Origin: CAYZHM01 sp964478225 | GTDB lineage: Bacteria > Pseudomonadota > Alphaproteobacteria > Micavibrionales > Micavibrionaceae | Length of the DNA: 64,000 bases | Reading direction: 5' to 3' | Assembly: GCA_964478225.1 (NCBI GenBank) | Contig: CAYZHM010000002.1 | Location: forward strand, 248,001-312,000 | Part shown: piece after piece, positions 49,557-57,092 of the stretch | Numbering within the stretch: the stretch's first letter is position 1 | Layout: each line of letters begins with the position of its first letter | Position numbers and translations under genes: made by a program | Notes under the pieces: generated by a model | Databases searched by the model: none | What the model saw: only the letters and a program-made list of their open reading frames with translations | Told to the model about the DNA's origin: nothing

Positions 49557-51938
49557 TTAGGTTTTTGGCTTGATGGGCAGTTTGAGGTCGGTTTTGGTGG
49601 AGAGGAAGGGGAAGAAGAGAGTAACGGTTGTGCCTTTGCCTTTTTCGCTTTCCAGTTCGACATTGCCGCCGTGAAGGTGCGTTATGTTGCGGACAAGTGA
49701 TAGGCCGAGGCCGGCGCCGCTGCGGCTTAAACGGGCACGGTCGGCGCCGCTGCCGGCTCTCTCGAAAGGCTCAAAAATGCGCAGGCGGTCTTCTTCGGTG
49801 ATGCCGATCCCCGTATCGTGGACTGAGATTTTGATGCCGTCTTTGCTTTTGCTTGCTTTGAGTTCGATTTCACCGCCTGCTGGTGTGAAGGTGATGGCGT
49901 TGCGGATGACGTTGACGAGGGCTTGTTTGATACGTTTTTCGTCGGCATGCAGAGTGCCGATGTTTTTGGGGCAGGTCATTTTGATTTCGATTTTCTCTTT
50001 TCTTGCCCAGTCATTCATGAGCTCGAAGACGGCCTGCATTGTGTCGTAGATCTTGATGTCTTCGAAGCTCATGGTCATGTAGCCGGCCTCGAGTGTGGAG
50101 AGGTCAAGAATGTCGTTGATGAGGGAAACCAGGCGTTCGCTGGCCTCTTTCATGTCGCGGGTGTATTCTTTCTGGCGCTTGTTCAGAGGCCCGAAATATT
50201 CCTGATCGAGGATTTCGTTAAAGCCGATGATGGCGTTTAGGGGTGTTCGGAGCTGATAGGAGACGTTGGCGAGGAAGTCCATTTTGAGGCGTTCTGCGGC
50301 TTCGAGCGCAGCATTTTTTTCGCGCAAAGCATTTTCCACGCGCACGGTGTCTGTGATATCGGCGTAGCTGATGAGGACGCCGCCATCGGGCAAAGGCATT
50401 GTGGAATATTCCAAAAGAGTGTCGTTTTCACGTTCGAGGCGTCCGTCATGCATCATGCGCTCCAGCGCGGTTTTCATGAGAAGGTCCTTGATTTTTGTCC
50501 ATTGGCCGGGGTCAAAAAACCCCTTCATTTTATCGACGATTTTTGAGATATGAGGCTCGCCTTCCAGTGTTTCGGGGTGGAGATCCCAGAGACGGGCGAA
50601 TGCAGGATTCCAAAGTTTCAAGCGGCCATCGCCGCCATACACGGCGACGCCTTCGGCCAAGTTGTCGAGAGTTTCTTTTTGTACGGCGACGAGTGTGTTG
50701 TAGGAGGATTCAAGGGCGAGCCTTGATGTGGCGTCCTCAAAATTCATCATCAGGCCGCCCATGGAATGCGGGATGACCAGCATGCGGTAGGTTGAGCCAT
50801 CCGGCAGGAAGAGCATGTCTTCGTGCGGTTCGATGAGGCCGGTGAACATGCTCAGCCAGCTTTGCTTGAAGCGGCGGAAATCCGATTGTTCCGGAAGGCG
50901 GCGTGTTTCACGCAGTTTTTCCATGATTTCGCCGAGTGTGGGGCTTTTGTTGAGCCAACCGGCATCCAGCCCCCATAGTTGTGAAAAGGCGGAGTTATAG
51001 AATTCGAGCTTTTCGTCGGCGGTGAAGATGGCGATGGCGCTGCGGAGTTGCTCGAGAAGTTCTTTGTTTGAAGATTGATAACGTTGCAGCTCGGTTTCGA
51101 GTTCTTCTTCGCGCGTGATGTTGTAGGCGATACCCAGGGTCATTCCAAGAGGACCCATGGGGATTTCCGAGATTTTCATGAGCATGCGTTTGCCGTGGAC
51201 GACGGCATGGGCTTTGGCTTCCAGCGCTTCTCCTTTTTTCAGAGATTCGGTGGCTAGTGTGCGGCCGGGCTGAATATCTTCGCCTGTCTTTTTCTTTAGG
51301 GCTTGAGCGGCAATTTCTTTTTGCTGCGTGATGATGTCGCCCACGCTCATGCCGAGATAGTCAGCATAGGTTGTGTTGCACCAGACGATGTTTTGCTGCA
51401 TATCGCGAAGCCATAGAGGGCGCGGGATTGAGTTGAGTGCGGTTTGCACCTGCAGCAATTCACCGCTGTCCTGGTTGCGGCGTTCAATATTGGGAGGGGG
51501 TGGTGGTTGTTCTTGGGCGGGTTTTTCTAAAGATTGCTTTTGTAGCCATAGAACGACGATGCTTTCGCTTTTGCCGGTGTCTTGCCCGACAGTGCCGGAA
51601 ATTGTTAGGTTTGCGCCGCTGATTGTTTTGACAGGTAAGGTGAACGGTGTTTTGTGTTTGATCAGGCGGTCGTGCAATCCTTCCAGGGCAGCAGAATCTC
51701 CGGGCTCCAGGCAGGCCTGGATATCGGTGAATGACTTGACACGGGAGAGGCCCAGGAGGCTGCAAAAACCGTTGCTATAAGCCACGGAGCCGTCTTTGTT
51801 GAGGCCGCAATATTCCCCGGGGAAAGCGTTTATGAAGGCCTCGAGGCGTGATTTTTCGCCTTTTTTGGATGCATTATTGTTCTCGAAATTCTTCAAGAGT
51901 GTGTGAAACGGGTTTTTGCTGGTTTTTTTAATATTCAC
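49557..51938 (-). CDS. divL: DivL-like PAS-domain kinase with Tyr at the phosphoacceptor site
   Basis: A 793-residue protein with several PAS domains (about residues 30-540, for example RPLWLRDMQQNIVWCN and DNLAEGVAVYGGDGRLKLWNPAF, cited as landmarks) and a histidine-kinase core. The H-box reads NVSYQLRTPLNAI, with Tyr561 (codon TAT) in place of the phosphoacceptor His. The ATPase domain is intact (NVIRNAITFTP, VHDTGIGI, SGAGLGLSLV). Tyrosine at this site, multiple PAS domains and the neighbouring tsaE-murU-addB-addA genes match DivL of Caulobacter (769 residues, Tyr550), which controls CckA and thereby CtrA. No membrane span is visible, unlike some DivL proteins. Confidence 0.85.
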   Translation of the reverse strand: MNIKKTSKNPFHTLLKNFENNNASKKGEKSRLEAFINAFPGEYCGLNKDGSVAYSNGFCSLLGLSRVKSFTDIQACLEPGDSAALEGLHDRLIKHKTPFTLPVKTISGANLTISGTVGQDTGKSESIVVLWLQKQSLEKPAQEQPPPPPNIERRNQDSGELLQVQTALNSIPRPLWLRDMQQNIVWCNTTYADYLGMSVGDIITQQKEIAAQALKKKTGEDIQPGRTLATESLKKGEALEAKAHAVVHGKRMLMKISEIPMGPLGMTLGIAYNITREEELETELQRYQSSNKELLEQLRSAIAIFTADEKLEFYNSAFSQLWGLDAGWLNKSPTLGEIMEKLRETRRLPEQSDFRRFKQSWLSMFTGLIEPHEDMLFLPDGSTYRMLVIPHSMGGLMMNFEDATSRLALESSYNTLVAVQKETLDNLAEGVAVYGGDGRLKLWNPAFARLWDLHPETLEGEPHISKIVDKMKGFFDPGQWTKIKDLLMKTALERMMHDGRLERENDTLLEYSTMPLPDGGVLISYADITDTVRVENALREKNAALEAAERLKMDFLANVSYQLRTPLNAIIGFNEILDQEYFGPLNKRQKEYTRDMKEASERLVSLINDILDLSTLEAGYMTMSFEDIKIYDTMQAVFELMNDWARKEKIEIKMTCPKNIGTLHADEKRIKQALVNVIRNAITFTPAGGEIELKASKSKDGIKISVHDTGIGITEEDRLRIFEPFERAGSGADRARLSRSGAGLGLSLVRNITHLHGGNVELESEKGKGTTVTLFFPFLSTKTDLKLPIKPKT

Positions 51939-52029
51939 GACTTGTCAGTTTATGAATAGTGCGGCTTTAGGACAAGGGTTATTTCTGGATTGGGTGGCGG
52001 AGGGCGGTTTGATGCCCTATATTAGAGAT

Positions 52030-52308
52030 ATGAGCGATATTATATTCAATGAGAAAGATAGCCGCTATGAGCGCCCGGTGGAGGGGCATATGGTTTATGC
52101 ACAAAGCCATATGAAGGATGATGTGCTGTATGTCGATTATGTTTATGCTGCTCCGGAATTGCGTGGCAAGGGAGCGGCGGGGGCGTTTATGAACGATCTT
52201 ATGGTCATGGCCCGCGCTAAGGGCTGGAAAGTCAAGCCTATATGTGGCTATGCCGCCGGATGGCTCCGACGGCATAGTGAATTTGATGATCTGCGCGCGG
52301 CAGATTAG
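52030..52308 (+). CDS. GNAT-family N-acetyltransferase (YidJ/GCN5-like, short)
   Basis: A protein of about 92 residues of the short GNAT type. The acetyl-CoA loop is YAAPELRGKGAAGAFMNDL near residues 40-58, preceded by LYVDYVY and followed by VKPICGYAAGWLRRH, a sequence characteristic of the YjdJ/Gcn5-related subgroup. The start is ATG 52030; frames reaching 51916 add residues that look like leader. Substrate unknown. Its stop overlaps the ahcY stop by four bases. Confidence 0.85.
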   Translation: MSDIIFNEKDSRYERPVEGHMVYAQSHMKDDVLYVDYVYAAPELRGKGAAGAFMNDLMVMARAKGWKVKPICGYAAGWLRRHSEFDDLRAAD

Positions 52309-53615
52309 TAGCGGTATTCGTCTTTTTTGAACGGGCCTTTGACATCGACGCCGATGTATTCTGCCTGATCCTTTGAAAGTTTGGAGAGTTTCGCGCCGAC
52401 CTTGTCGAGGTGCAGCATGGCCACTTTTTCATCCAAATGTTTCGGCAGAACATAGACCTGTTTCTCGTAGTTTTTGTGGTTGGTCCAAAGTTCGATCTGC
52501 GCAAGCGTCTGGTTGGTGAAAGACGCGCTCATCACGAAGCTTGGGTGGCCTGTGGCGCAGCCCAGATTGACGAGGCGGCCTTCCGCCAGCAGAAGGATAC
52601 GCTTGCCGGACGGGAATTCGATCATGTCGACCTGCGGCTTGATGTTAGTCCACTTCATATTGCGGATCGGTTCGACCTGGATTTCATTATCGAAGTGGCC
52701 GATGTTGCAGACAATCGCGAGGTCTTTCATTTCGCGCATATGGTCAACGGTGATAATGTCCATGTTGCCTGTTGCGGTCACGAAGATGTCGCAGCGTTTT
52801 GCTGCATCTTCCATGGTGACGACTTCGTAGCCGTCCATAGCGGCCTGAAGCGCGCAGATGGGGTCAACTTCGGTGACCATGACGCGGCATCCTGCGTGGC
52901 GCAGTGATTCTGCAGAACCTTTACCCACATCACCATAGCCCGCAACAACGGCGATTTTCCCGGCCATCATCACGTCGGTTGCGCGGCGGATCGCATCAAC
53001 GAGGGATTCCTTGCAGCCGTATTTGTTGTCGAATTTGGATTTGGTAACTGAGTCATTCACGTTGATCACGGGCGCGAGCAATTTGCCTTTTTTGGCCATT
53101 GCAGCAAGACGCGCGACGCCTGTGGTTGTTTCTTCGGAAATGCCTTTGATGTCCTTGAACAGTTCAGGATATTTTTCATGCACCATCAATGTCAGGTCGG
53201 CGCCGTCATCGAGGATCATGTTGGGTGTCCAGCCGTTGGGGCCTTTAATCGTTTGTTCGATACACCATTCATATTCTTCTTCGGTTTCGCCTTTCCATGC
53301 GAAAACGGGCGTGCCTTTTGCAGCAATTGCCGCGGCGGCGTGATCTTGTGTTGAGAAAATGTTACAGGAGCTCCAGCGTACATCTGCGCCAAGGGCTTGC
53401 AGCGTTTCGATGAGGACGGCGGTCTGGATTGTCATGTGAAGGCAGCCAGAGATGCGTGCGCCTTTGAGGGGTTGTTTCGCAGCATATTCGGCGCGGGTTG
53501 CCATTAGGCCTGGCATTTCGGCTTCGGCTAGTTCTATTTCCTTACGGCCCCATTCGGCGAGGGAAATGTCTTTTACTTTGTAGTCGTTTTCTACGGTCTG
53601 GGGCTTGGCGCTCAT
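52305..53615 (-). CDS. ahcY: S-adenosylhomocysteine hydrolase
   Basis: A 436-residue enzyme that splits SAH into adenosine and homocysteine, removing the inhibitor of methyltransferases. It has the catalytic TKSKFDNKYGC region, the NAD-binding loop VAGYGDVGKGSAES near residue 225, VTATGNMDIITVDH and the C-terminal KDEYRY tail. Length is normal. Only 48 bases separate its start from the divergent gene at 53664, so no SAH riboswitch fits there. In related genomes ahcY lies near ptsH and chvG; here an enzyme I-like gene lies between. Confidence 0.97.
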   Translation of the reverse strand: MSAKPQTVENDYKVKDISLAEWGRKEIELAEAEMPGLMATRAEYAAKQPLKGARISGCLHMTIQTAVLIETLQALGADVRWSSCNIFSTQDHAAAAIAAKGTPVFAWKGETEEEYEWCIEQTIKGPNGWTPNMILDDGADLTLMVHEKYPELFKDIKGISEETTTGVARLAAMAKKGKLLAPVINVNDSVTKSKFDNKYGCKESLVDAIRRATDVMMAGKIAVVAGYGDVGKGSAESLRHAGCRVMVTEVDPICALQAAMDGYEVVTMEDAAKRCDIFVTATGNMDIITVDHMREMKDLAIVCNIGHFDNEIQVEPIRNMKWTNIKPQVDMIEFPSGKRILLLAEGRLVNLGCATGHPSFVMSASFTNQTLAQIELWTNHKNYEKQVYVLPKHLDEKVAMLHLDKVGAKLSKLSKDQAEYIGVDVKGPFKKDEYRY

Positions 53616-53663
53616 ACTCTATTCTCCTTTGGAATTCATTGCGATTCGCGTTACTATATACGT

Positions 53664-54077
53664 ATGAGTCTGAATTTCAACGAAGAAAGCAGTAAGCCTT
53701 GGTTTATCTCGCGGATCAATCCGCTGGTGCCGCATAGCTGGCAAATCTTTGAATATAAAGAAGAAAAAGCTGAATATGAGCCGGTGGGGGATTATACACT
53801 GATTGATACCAGTGAAAGTGCTGATATTACTGAGAAAAAGCTGATTAATCTGACGGCGATTATGAACGGCAGAAAGCCTTTGATTGACTTCGAAAATTTG
53901 ACCGAAACACGCGTTTTGTATACAATAGTAAGCAGTGGTGAACCTGATGAAACCCAGGTAAAAATTATCTTCCGCGGTTATGACGGAAGCGGGGTTTCGA
54001 AGGAAAATGCGGTACTAACGATAGATAAAGGTGTGTTTGATGAAGAAAATTCCATTGAGTCCGATCAGATTGGCTAG
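53664..54077 (+). CDS. Hypothetical protein
   Basis: A 137-residue acidic protein without signal peptide, membrane span or recognised domain. It begins SLNFNEESSKPWFISRINPLVP and has beta-rich segments such as ETQVKIIFRGYDGSG. No strong Shine-Dalgarno is seen before ATG 53664. Its start faces ahcY, with which it may share a promoter region. A GC-rich hairpin follows the stop. Real gene by its clean frame; function unknown. Confidence 0.6.
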   Translation: MSLNFNEESSKPWFISRINPLVPHSWQIFEYKEEKAEYEPVGDYTLIDTSESADITEKKLINLTAIMNGRKPLIDFENLTETRVLYTIVSSGEPDETQVKIIFRGYDGSGVSKENAVLTIDKGVFDEENSIESDQIG

Positions 54078-54095
54078 TGCGTTTGCCAGAGCAGC

Positions 54096-54130
54096 GAGCG
54101 GGGCGATACGCCCTCAAAGCAGGCCCGCTC
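54096..54130 (+). terminator. GC-rich hairpin between convergent genes
   Basis: GAGCGGG (54096-54102) pairs with CCCGCTC (54124-54130), and inside it GGGCG-ata-CGCCC makes a second stem. It sits between the hypothetical gene ending at 54077 and the enzyme I-like gene ending at 54159, but lacks a clear T-run, so termination strength is uncertain. Confidence 0.5.
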
Positions 54131-54158
54131 CTCGCGGTCCTACCCTCGGGTGATAATT

Positions 54159-56168
54159 TTAAGCAGGGCTTAAGTCCTGGCCAGGGCCTTGCGGGGCTTC
54201 TTTGGTTGACGGACTGTACTCTTCTTGTGGTCTTTGCCAGTTTGGATCCAGCCACTTTCCTTTGTGCAATAAACCGATGCGCGTCGTGCAATAATGCTCC
54301 AGCAATGCTTCGCGGTCTGCTCGTGTAGGAGCGTTTAGGATGGATTCACGAAGTTTTTTGGCTTCTCTTGTATCGACACGGCGAATGACTTCTTTGATTT
54401 CAGGTATTATATCGGAGCCCACGGAGAGGCTGCGGGCGGTCATGCCTAAAAGAAGCGGTACGTATTTTGGTATTGAAGCCATTTTACCGCAGATGCTGAC
54501 GGCGCGGAAATTTTCAGGGTCATCCCAGTTGGCATAGTTTAGGGTTGTCATTATGAGTTCTAAAACATAGGGATTTGTTGGATCGTAGCGATCTTCCTGG
54601 CTTTTATCATAGCGATCTATACCAATTGCGTTGTTAATCAGGTCGTTGGTGCCGATCGAGAAAAATTTTGCGGGGGTCTGACTGAGTTGACGGTCATTGG
54701 CGAGAGCGACGATTTCAACCATGGAACCTAGCTTGAACGATTCTGACAGGCCGAGTCTGCCGGCTTCTTCATCCAGCATTTTTTGTTTTTCGATAAAATG
54801 CTCGGAGCTTTCGATATTGGGATACATGAGGTCGACGCGCTTTGTGCTGCCGATGTTGGCGAGATATTCGCGAACGCGCAGAACTGCAGCCATTTGATTA
54901 CGAATTGTGGTTTCCTGTTCTTTCAGTGACATTTTGGTTTCTTTGTCGCCTTCAAAATCAGCGATACGGATATCGTAAACGTCACTCTCGAGATTTTGTG
55001 CTATCTCCATGAAAAGCGCGTAAAATTCATCTTCGGATACGGCCTGAGTGCGGTTTTCCAGCAGGATTTCCACGCGGTGGAGGCCAATTCCGTTGCCATT
55101 ATATTTGTTAACAATGTCGATTTCGAGGGGCAGGGCGATGTTCCCGGAGACGCGTACCGGGACGCCGTCTAGGGTTTGTGCGAGTTTTTTTCCTTCGTTT
55201 AGAGAGCGTTGTACCAGGACTTCGTGCTGGGTTTTTTGTTCGCTTAAGATCTTGCGGTAGCTCAGCATTGTTTCTTCAGATGGATTGATTATGATTTTCT
55301 TGTTTAATCCATCGAAAATAACGGGCGTGTTGTTTGGCAAAATTGTCTTTTGACCTTGCGGATCTGTGATGATGAGTGTGTCTCCGGCAATTTCTGAAGT
55401 AAAACCATTGGGAGCCTGAACAATAACAACACCGACGCCTTCTGCAACAATTTGAAAATGTCCGGTTTCTGTTCCCTGAAGCGAGAATGTTGCTTCAAAC
55501 TTAAGTTCTTTAAACTCATCGAAATAGTAAGCGATCATGCCGGCCGTTGGTTTGTCTATAACGGGGATATCCCCTGATTGCAGATGACCGAGCGAGGGCA
55601 GCGGGTATTCATCCCAGTAAGATAAAAGGTAGCGGCGGGCTTTTCTGAAGTGGGAACAGAAGTTTTTTGCCATGATTGTGTCTTGTTGGGCAAACTTATC
55701 TATAAGCTGCGTAAAGCCAATATGGATGGCTGAAAGGGCGCTATATCCTTTTTGGTCTGCTCTTTTTTCTTCCGGCTTTTCGTTTTGTTCGCAAGCATTA
55801 AAGCTTCTGGCCTGATAGCCGCCGTTGAGGATGTATGGTTTAACAATCTTTGCGGCGTCTTTGATACAAAAGCTTTCTCCGTTTAGAGTTGCTCGAATTT
55901 CTGAGTTGTCGGTAATGGATGTAATGGCGTTTGCTTCTTCGTCATGCCTGCTAACAGCGTGCTCGATTGCTTTTTCGAGGATTGCGAATTGTTCTTTTAC
56001 TATTTCATCCGTGGGGTCAATTTTTTGTTTTGGAGGTGTGGGGATGTTATCGCTGATTACAGCGATTTTTCCAATCACAATGCGTTCCGATCCGCTTTTG
56101 TAAGGAATGGAGGATTCGTTATTAAGACCGGCACTTGTTCTGTAAGTATCTTTTATATCTACAGCCAT
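54159..56168 (-). CDS. Enzyme I-like PEP-protein phosphotransferase
   Basis: A protein of about 669 residues related to enzyme I of the phosphotransferase system, which takes phosphate from PEP and passes it to HPr. The phosphohistidine loop reads GTETGHFQIVAEGVGV (TGH in place of the usual TSH). The PEP-binding barrel has GIGLHRVEILLENR, DIRIADFEGDK, DLMYPNIES, FFSIGTNDL and CGKMASIPKY (catalytic Cys present, CGE changed to CGK). It is longer than classical EI (about 575) and has no GAF domain as in PtsP. Sequence is divergent throughout, so partner choice may differ. I start at ATG 56168; a TTG at 56210 is possible. HPr is not encoded nearby. Confidence 0.82.
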   Translation of the reverse strand: MAVDIKDTYRTSAGLNNESSIPYKSGSERIVIGKIAVISDNIPTPPKQKIDPTDEIVKEQFAILEKAIEHAVSRHDEEANAITSITDNSEIRATLNGESFCIKDAAKIVKPYILNGGYQARSFNACEQNEKPEEKRADQKGYSALSAIHIGFTQLIDKFAQQDTIMAKNFCSHFRKARRYLLSYWDEYPLPSLGHLQSGDIPVIDKPTAGMIAYYFDEFKELKFEATFSLQGTETGHFQIVAEGVGVVIVQAPNGFTSEIAGDTLIITDPQGQKTILPNNTPVIFDGLNKKIIINPSEETMLSYRKILSEQKTQHEVLVQRSLNEGKKLAQTLDGVPVRVSGNIALPLEIDIVNKYNGNGIGLHRVEILLENRTQAVSEDEFYALFMEIAQNLESDVYDIRIADFEGDKETKMSLKEQETTIRNQMAAVLRVREYLANIGSTKRVDLMYPNIESSEHFIEKQKMLDEEAGRLGLSESFKLGSMVEIVALANDRQLSQTPAKFFSIGTNDLINNAIGIDRYDKSQEDRYDPTNPYVLELIMTTLNYANWDDPENFRAVSICGKMASIPKYVPLLLGMTARSLSVGSDIIPEIKEVIRRVDTREAKKLRESILNAPTRADREALLEHYCTTRIGLLHKGKWLDPNWQRPQEEYSPSTKEAPQGPGQDLSPA

Positions 56169-56255
56169 TGGTTCGTTGTCTATTAAGGTTAAAATCTTAA
56201 CACAAACCAAAATTTAACAATTATGTAAAAAATATGCAAGCTTTTTCTGAGATTT

Positions 56256-57092
56256 TCAGGGTAAATCGCGGTGGTCGATTGTTGTGTGAAATCCCTTTTC
56301 TTTCAACCACTTGGACAGATCTTCAGCCAAATAAACGGATCTGTGGCGGCCGCCGGTGCACCCGATGGCGATGGTCAAATAGTGTTTTCCTTCCTCAGCG
56401 TAGCGCGGGAGGGTCATTTCCAGGAGGTCTTTTAGGCCCTTCATGAAGGGGGCAAAACCGGGGTCTTTTTTGATATAGGTGCCGACTTTGGGATCTTGGC
56501 CGGTTTTGTCTTTGAGGTCCTTAATCCAGTTCGGGTTTTTGAGGAAACGCACATCCCAGATGATGTCGGCCTCGCGGGGTGTGCCGTGACGGAAGCCAAA
56601 GGACATAAGGCTGATATTCATGTGGCCTTGCTTTTGGGGACGGAAATGGCCCTCAAGGATGTGGCGCAGGTCGTGGACCGTGAGCTCGGATGTGTCGATG
56701 GTGATGTCGGCGGCATCTTCGATTGCTTTGAAGAGCGTCCGTTCAGATTTGATGCCGTGGGTAACGGTTTTATCGCTCGCAAGCGGATGGCGTCTGCGGG
56801 TTTCCTTGAAGCGCCGTTGGAGCACGTCAGTGTCGGCCGTGATGAAAATCAGTTTGGATTTGTGCTTTTTTGCTGCAGCAACAATTGCGGCAGGATCGAA
56901 TTCCCTTGAGCGAGAGTCTATGCCCAGTGCGATGGGTTTTTGCTGCGGTGATTTTTGCAGCAAAGGTTTGATGAGAGACAGCGGGAAATTGTCGAAAACC
57001 TCAAATCCCATGTCTTCGAGATTCTTGAGGACGGACGACAGGCCAGCGCCGGATAGTCCGGTGACGATCATGATGGGCGTGTTGCTGTTCAT
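56256..57092 (-). CDS. rapZ: RNase adapter RapZ-like protein
   Basis: A 278-residue RapZ/YvcJ-family protein; E. coli RapZ senses glucosamine-6-phosphate and guides RNase E to a small RNA. The C-terminal domain is well conserved (LMSFGFRHGTPREADI, DVRFLKNPNW, and IAIGCTGGRHRSVYLAE near the end). The N-terminal P-loop, however, reads GLSGAGLSS: the essential lysine of GxxxxGK[ST] is leucine (codon CTG), so nucleotide binding may be lost. Its ATG overlaps the chvG stop (ATGA), placing it in the chvI-chvG-rapZ operon as in many alphaproteobacteria. Confidence 0.93.
   Translation of the reverse strand: MNSNTPIMIVTGLSGAGLSSVLKNLEDMGFEVFDNFPLSLIKPLLQKSPQQKPIALGIDSRSREFDPAAIVAAAKKHKSKLIFITADTDVLQRRFKETRRRHPLASDKTVTHGIKSERTLFKAIEDAADITIDTSELTVHDLRHILEGHFRPQKQGHMNISLMSFGFRHGTPREADIIWDVRFLKNPNWIKDLKDKTGQDPKVGTYIKKDPGFAPFMKGLKDLLEMTLPRYAEEGKHYLTIAIGCTGGRHRSVYLAEDLSKWLKEKGFHTTIDHRDLP

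Noticed and set aside
53616..53663. SAH riboswitch before ahcY
   Set aside because: Only 48 bases lie between ahcY and the divergent gene, too short for the aptamer, and no matching stem was seen.
54159..56168. Enzyme I-like protein apparently lacking the phosphohistidine
   Set aside because: A first pass matched PTAGM to the active-site loop, but GTETGHFQIVAEGVGV aligns better with GGRTSHTAIMARSLGI and contains the His, so the protein may be active.
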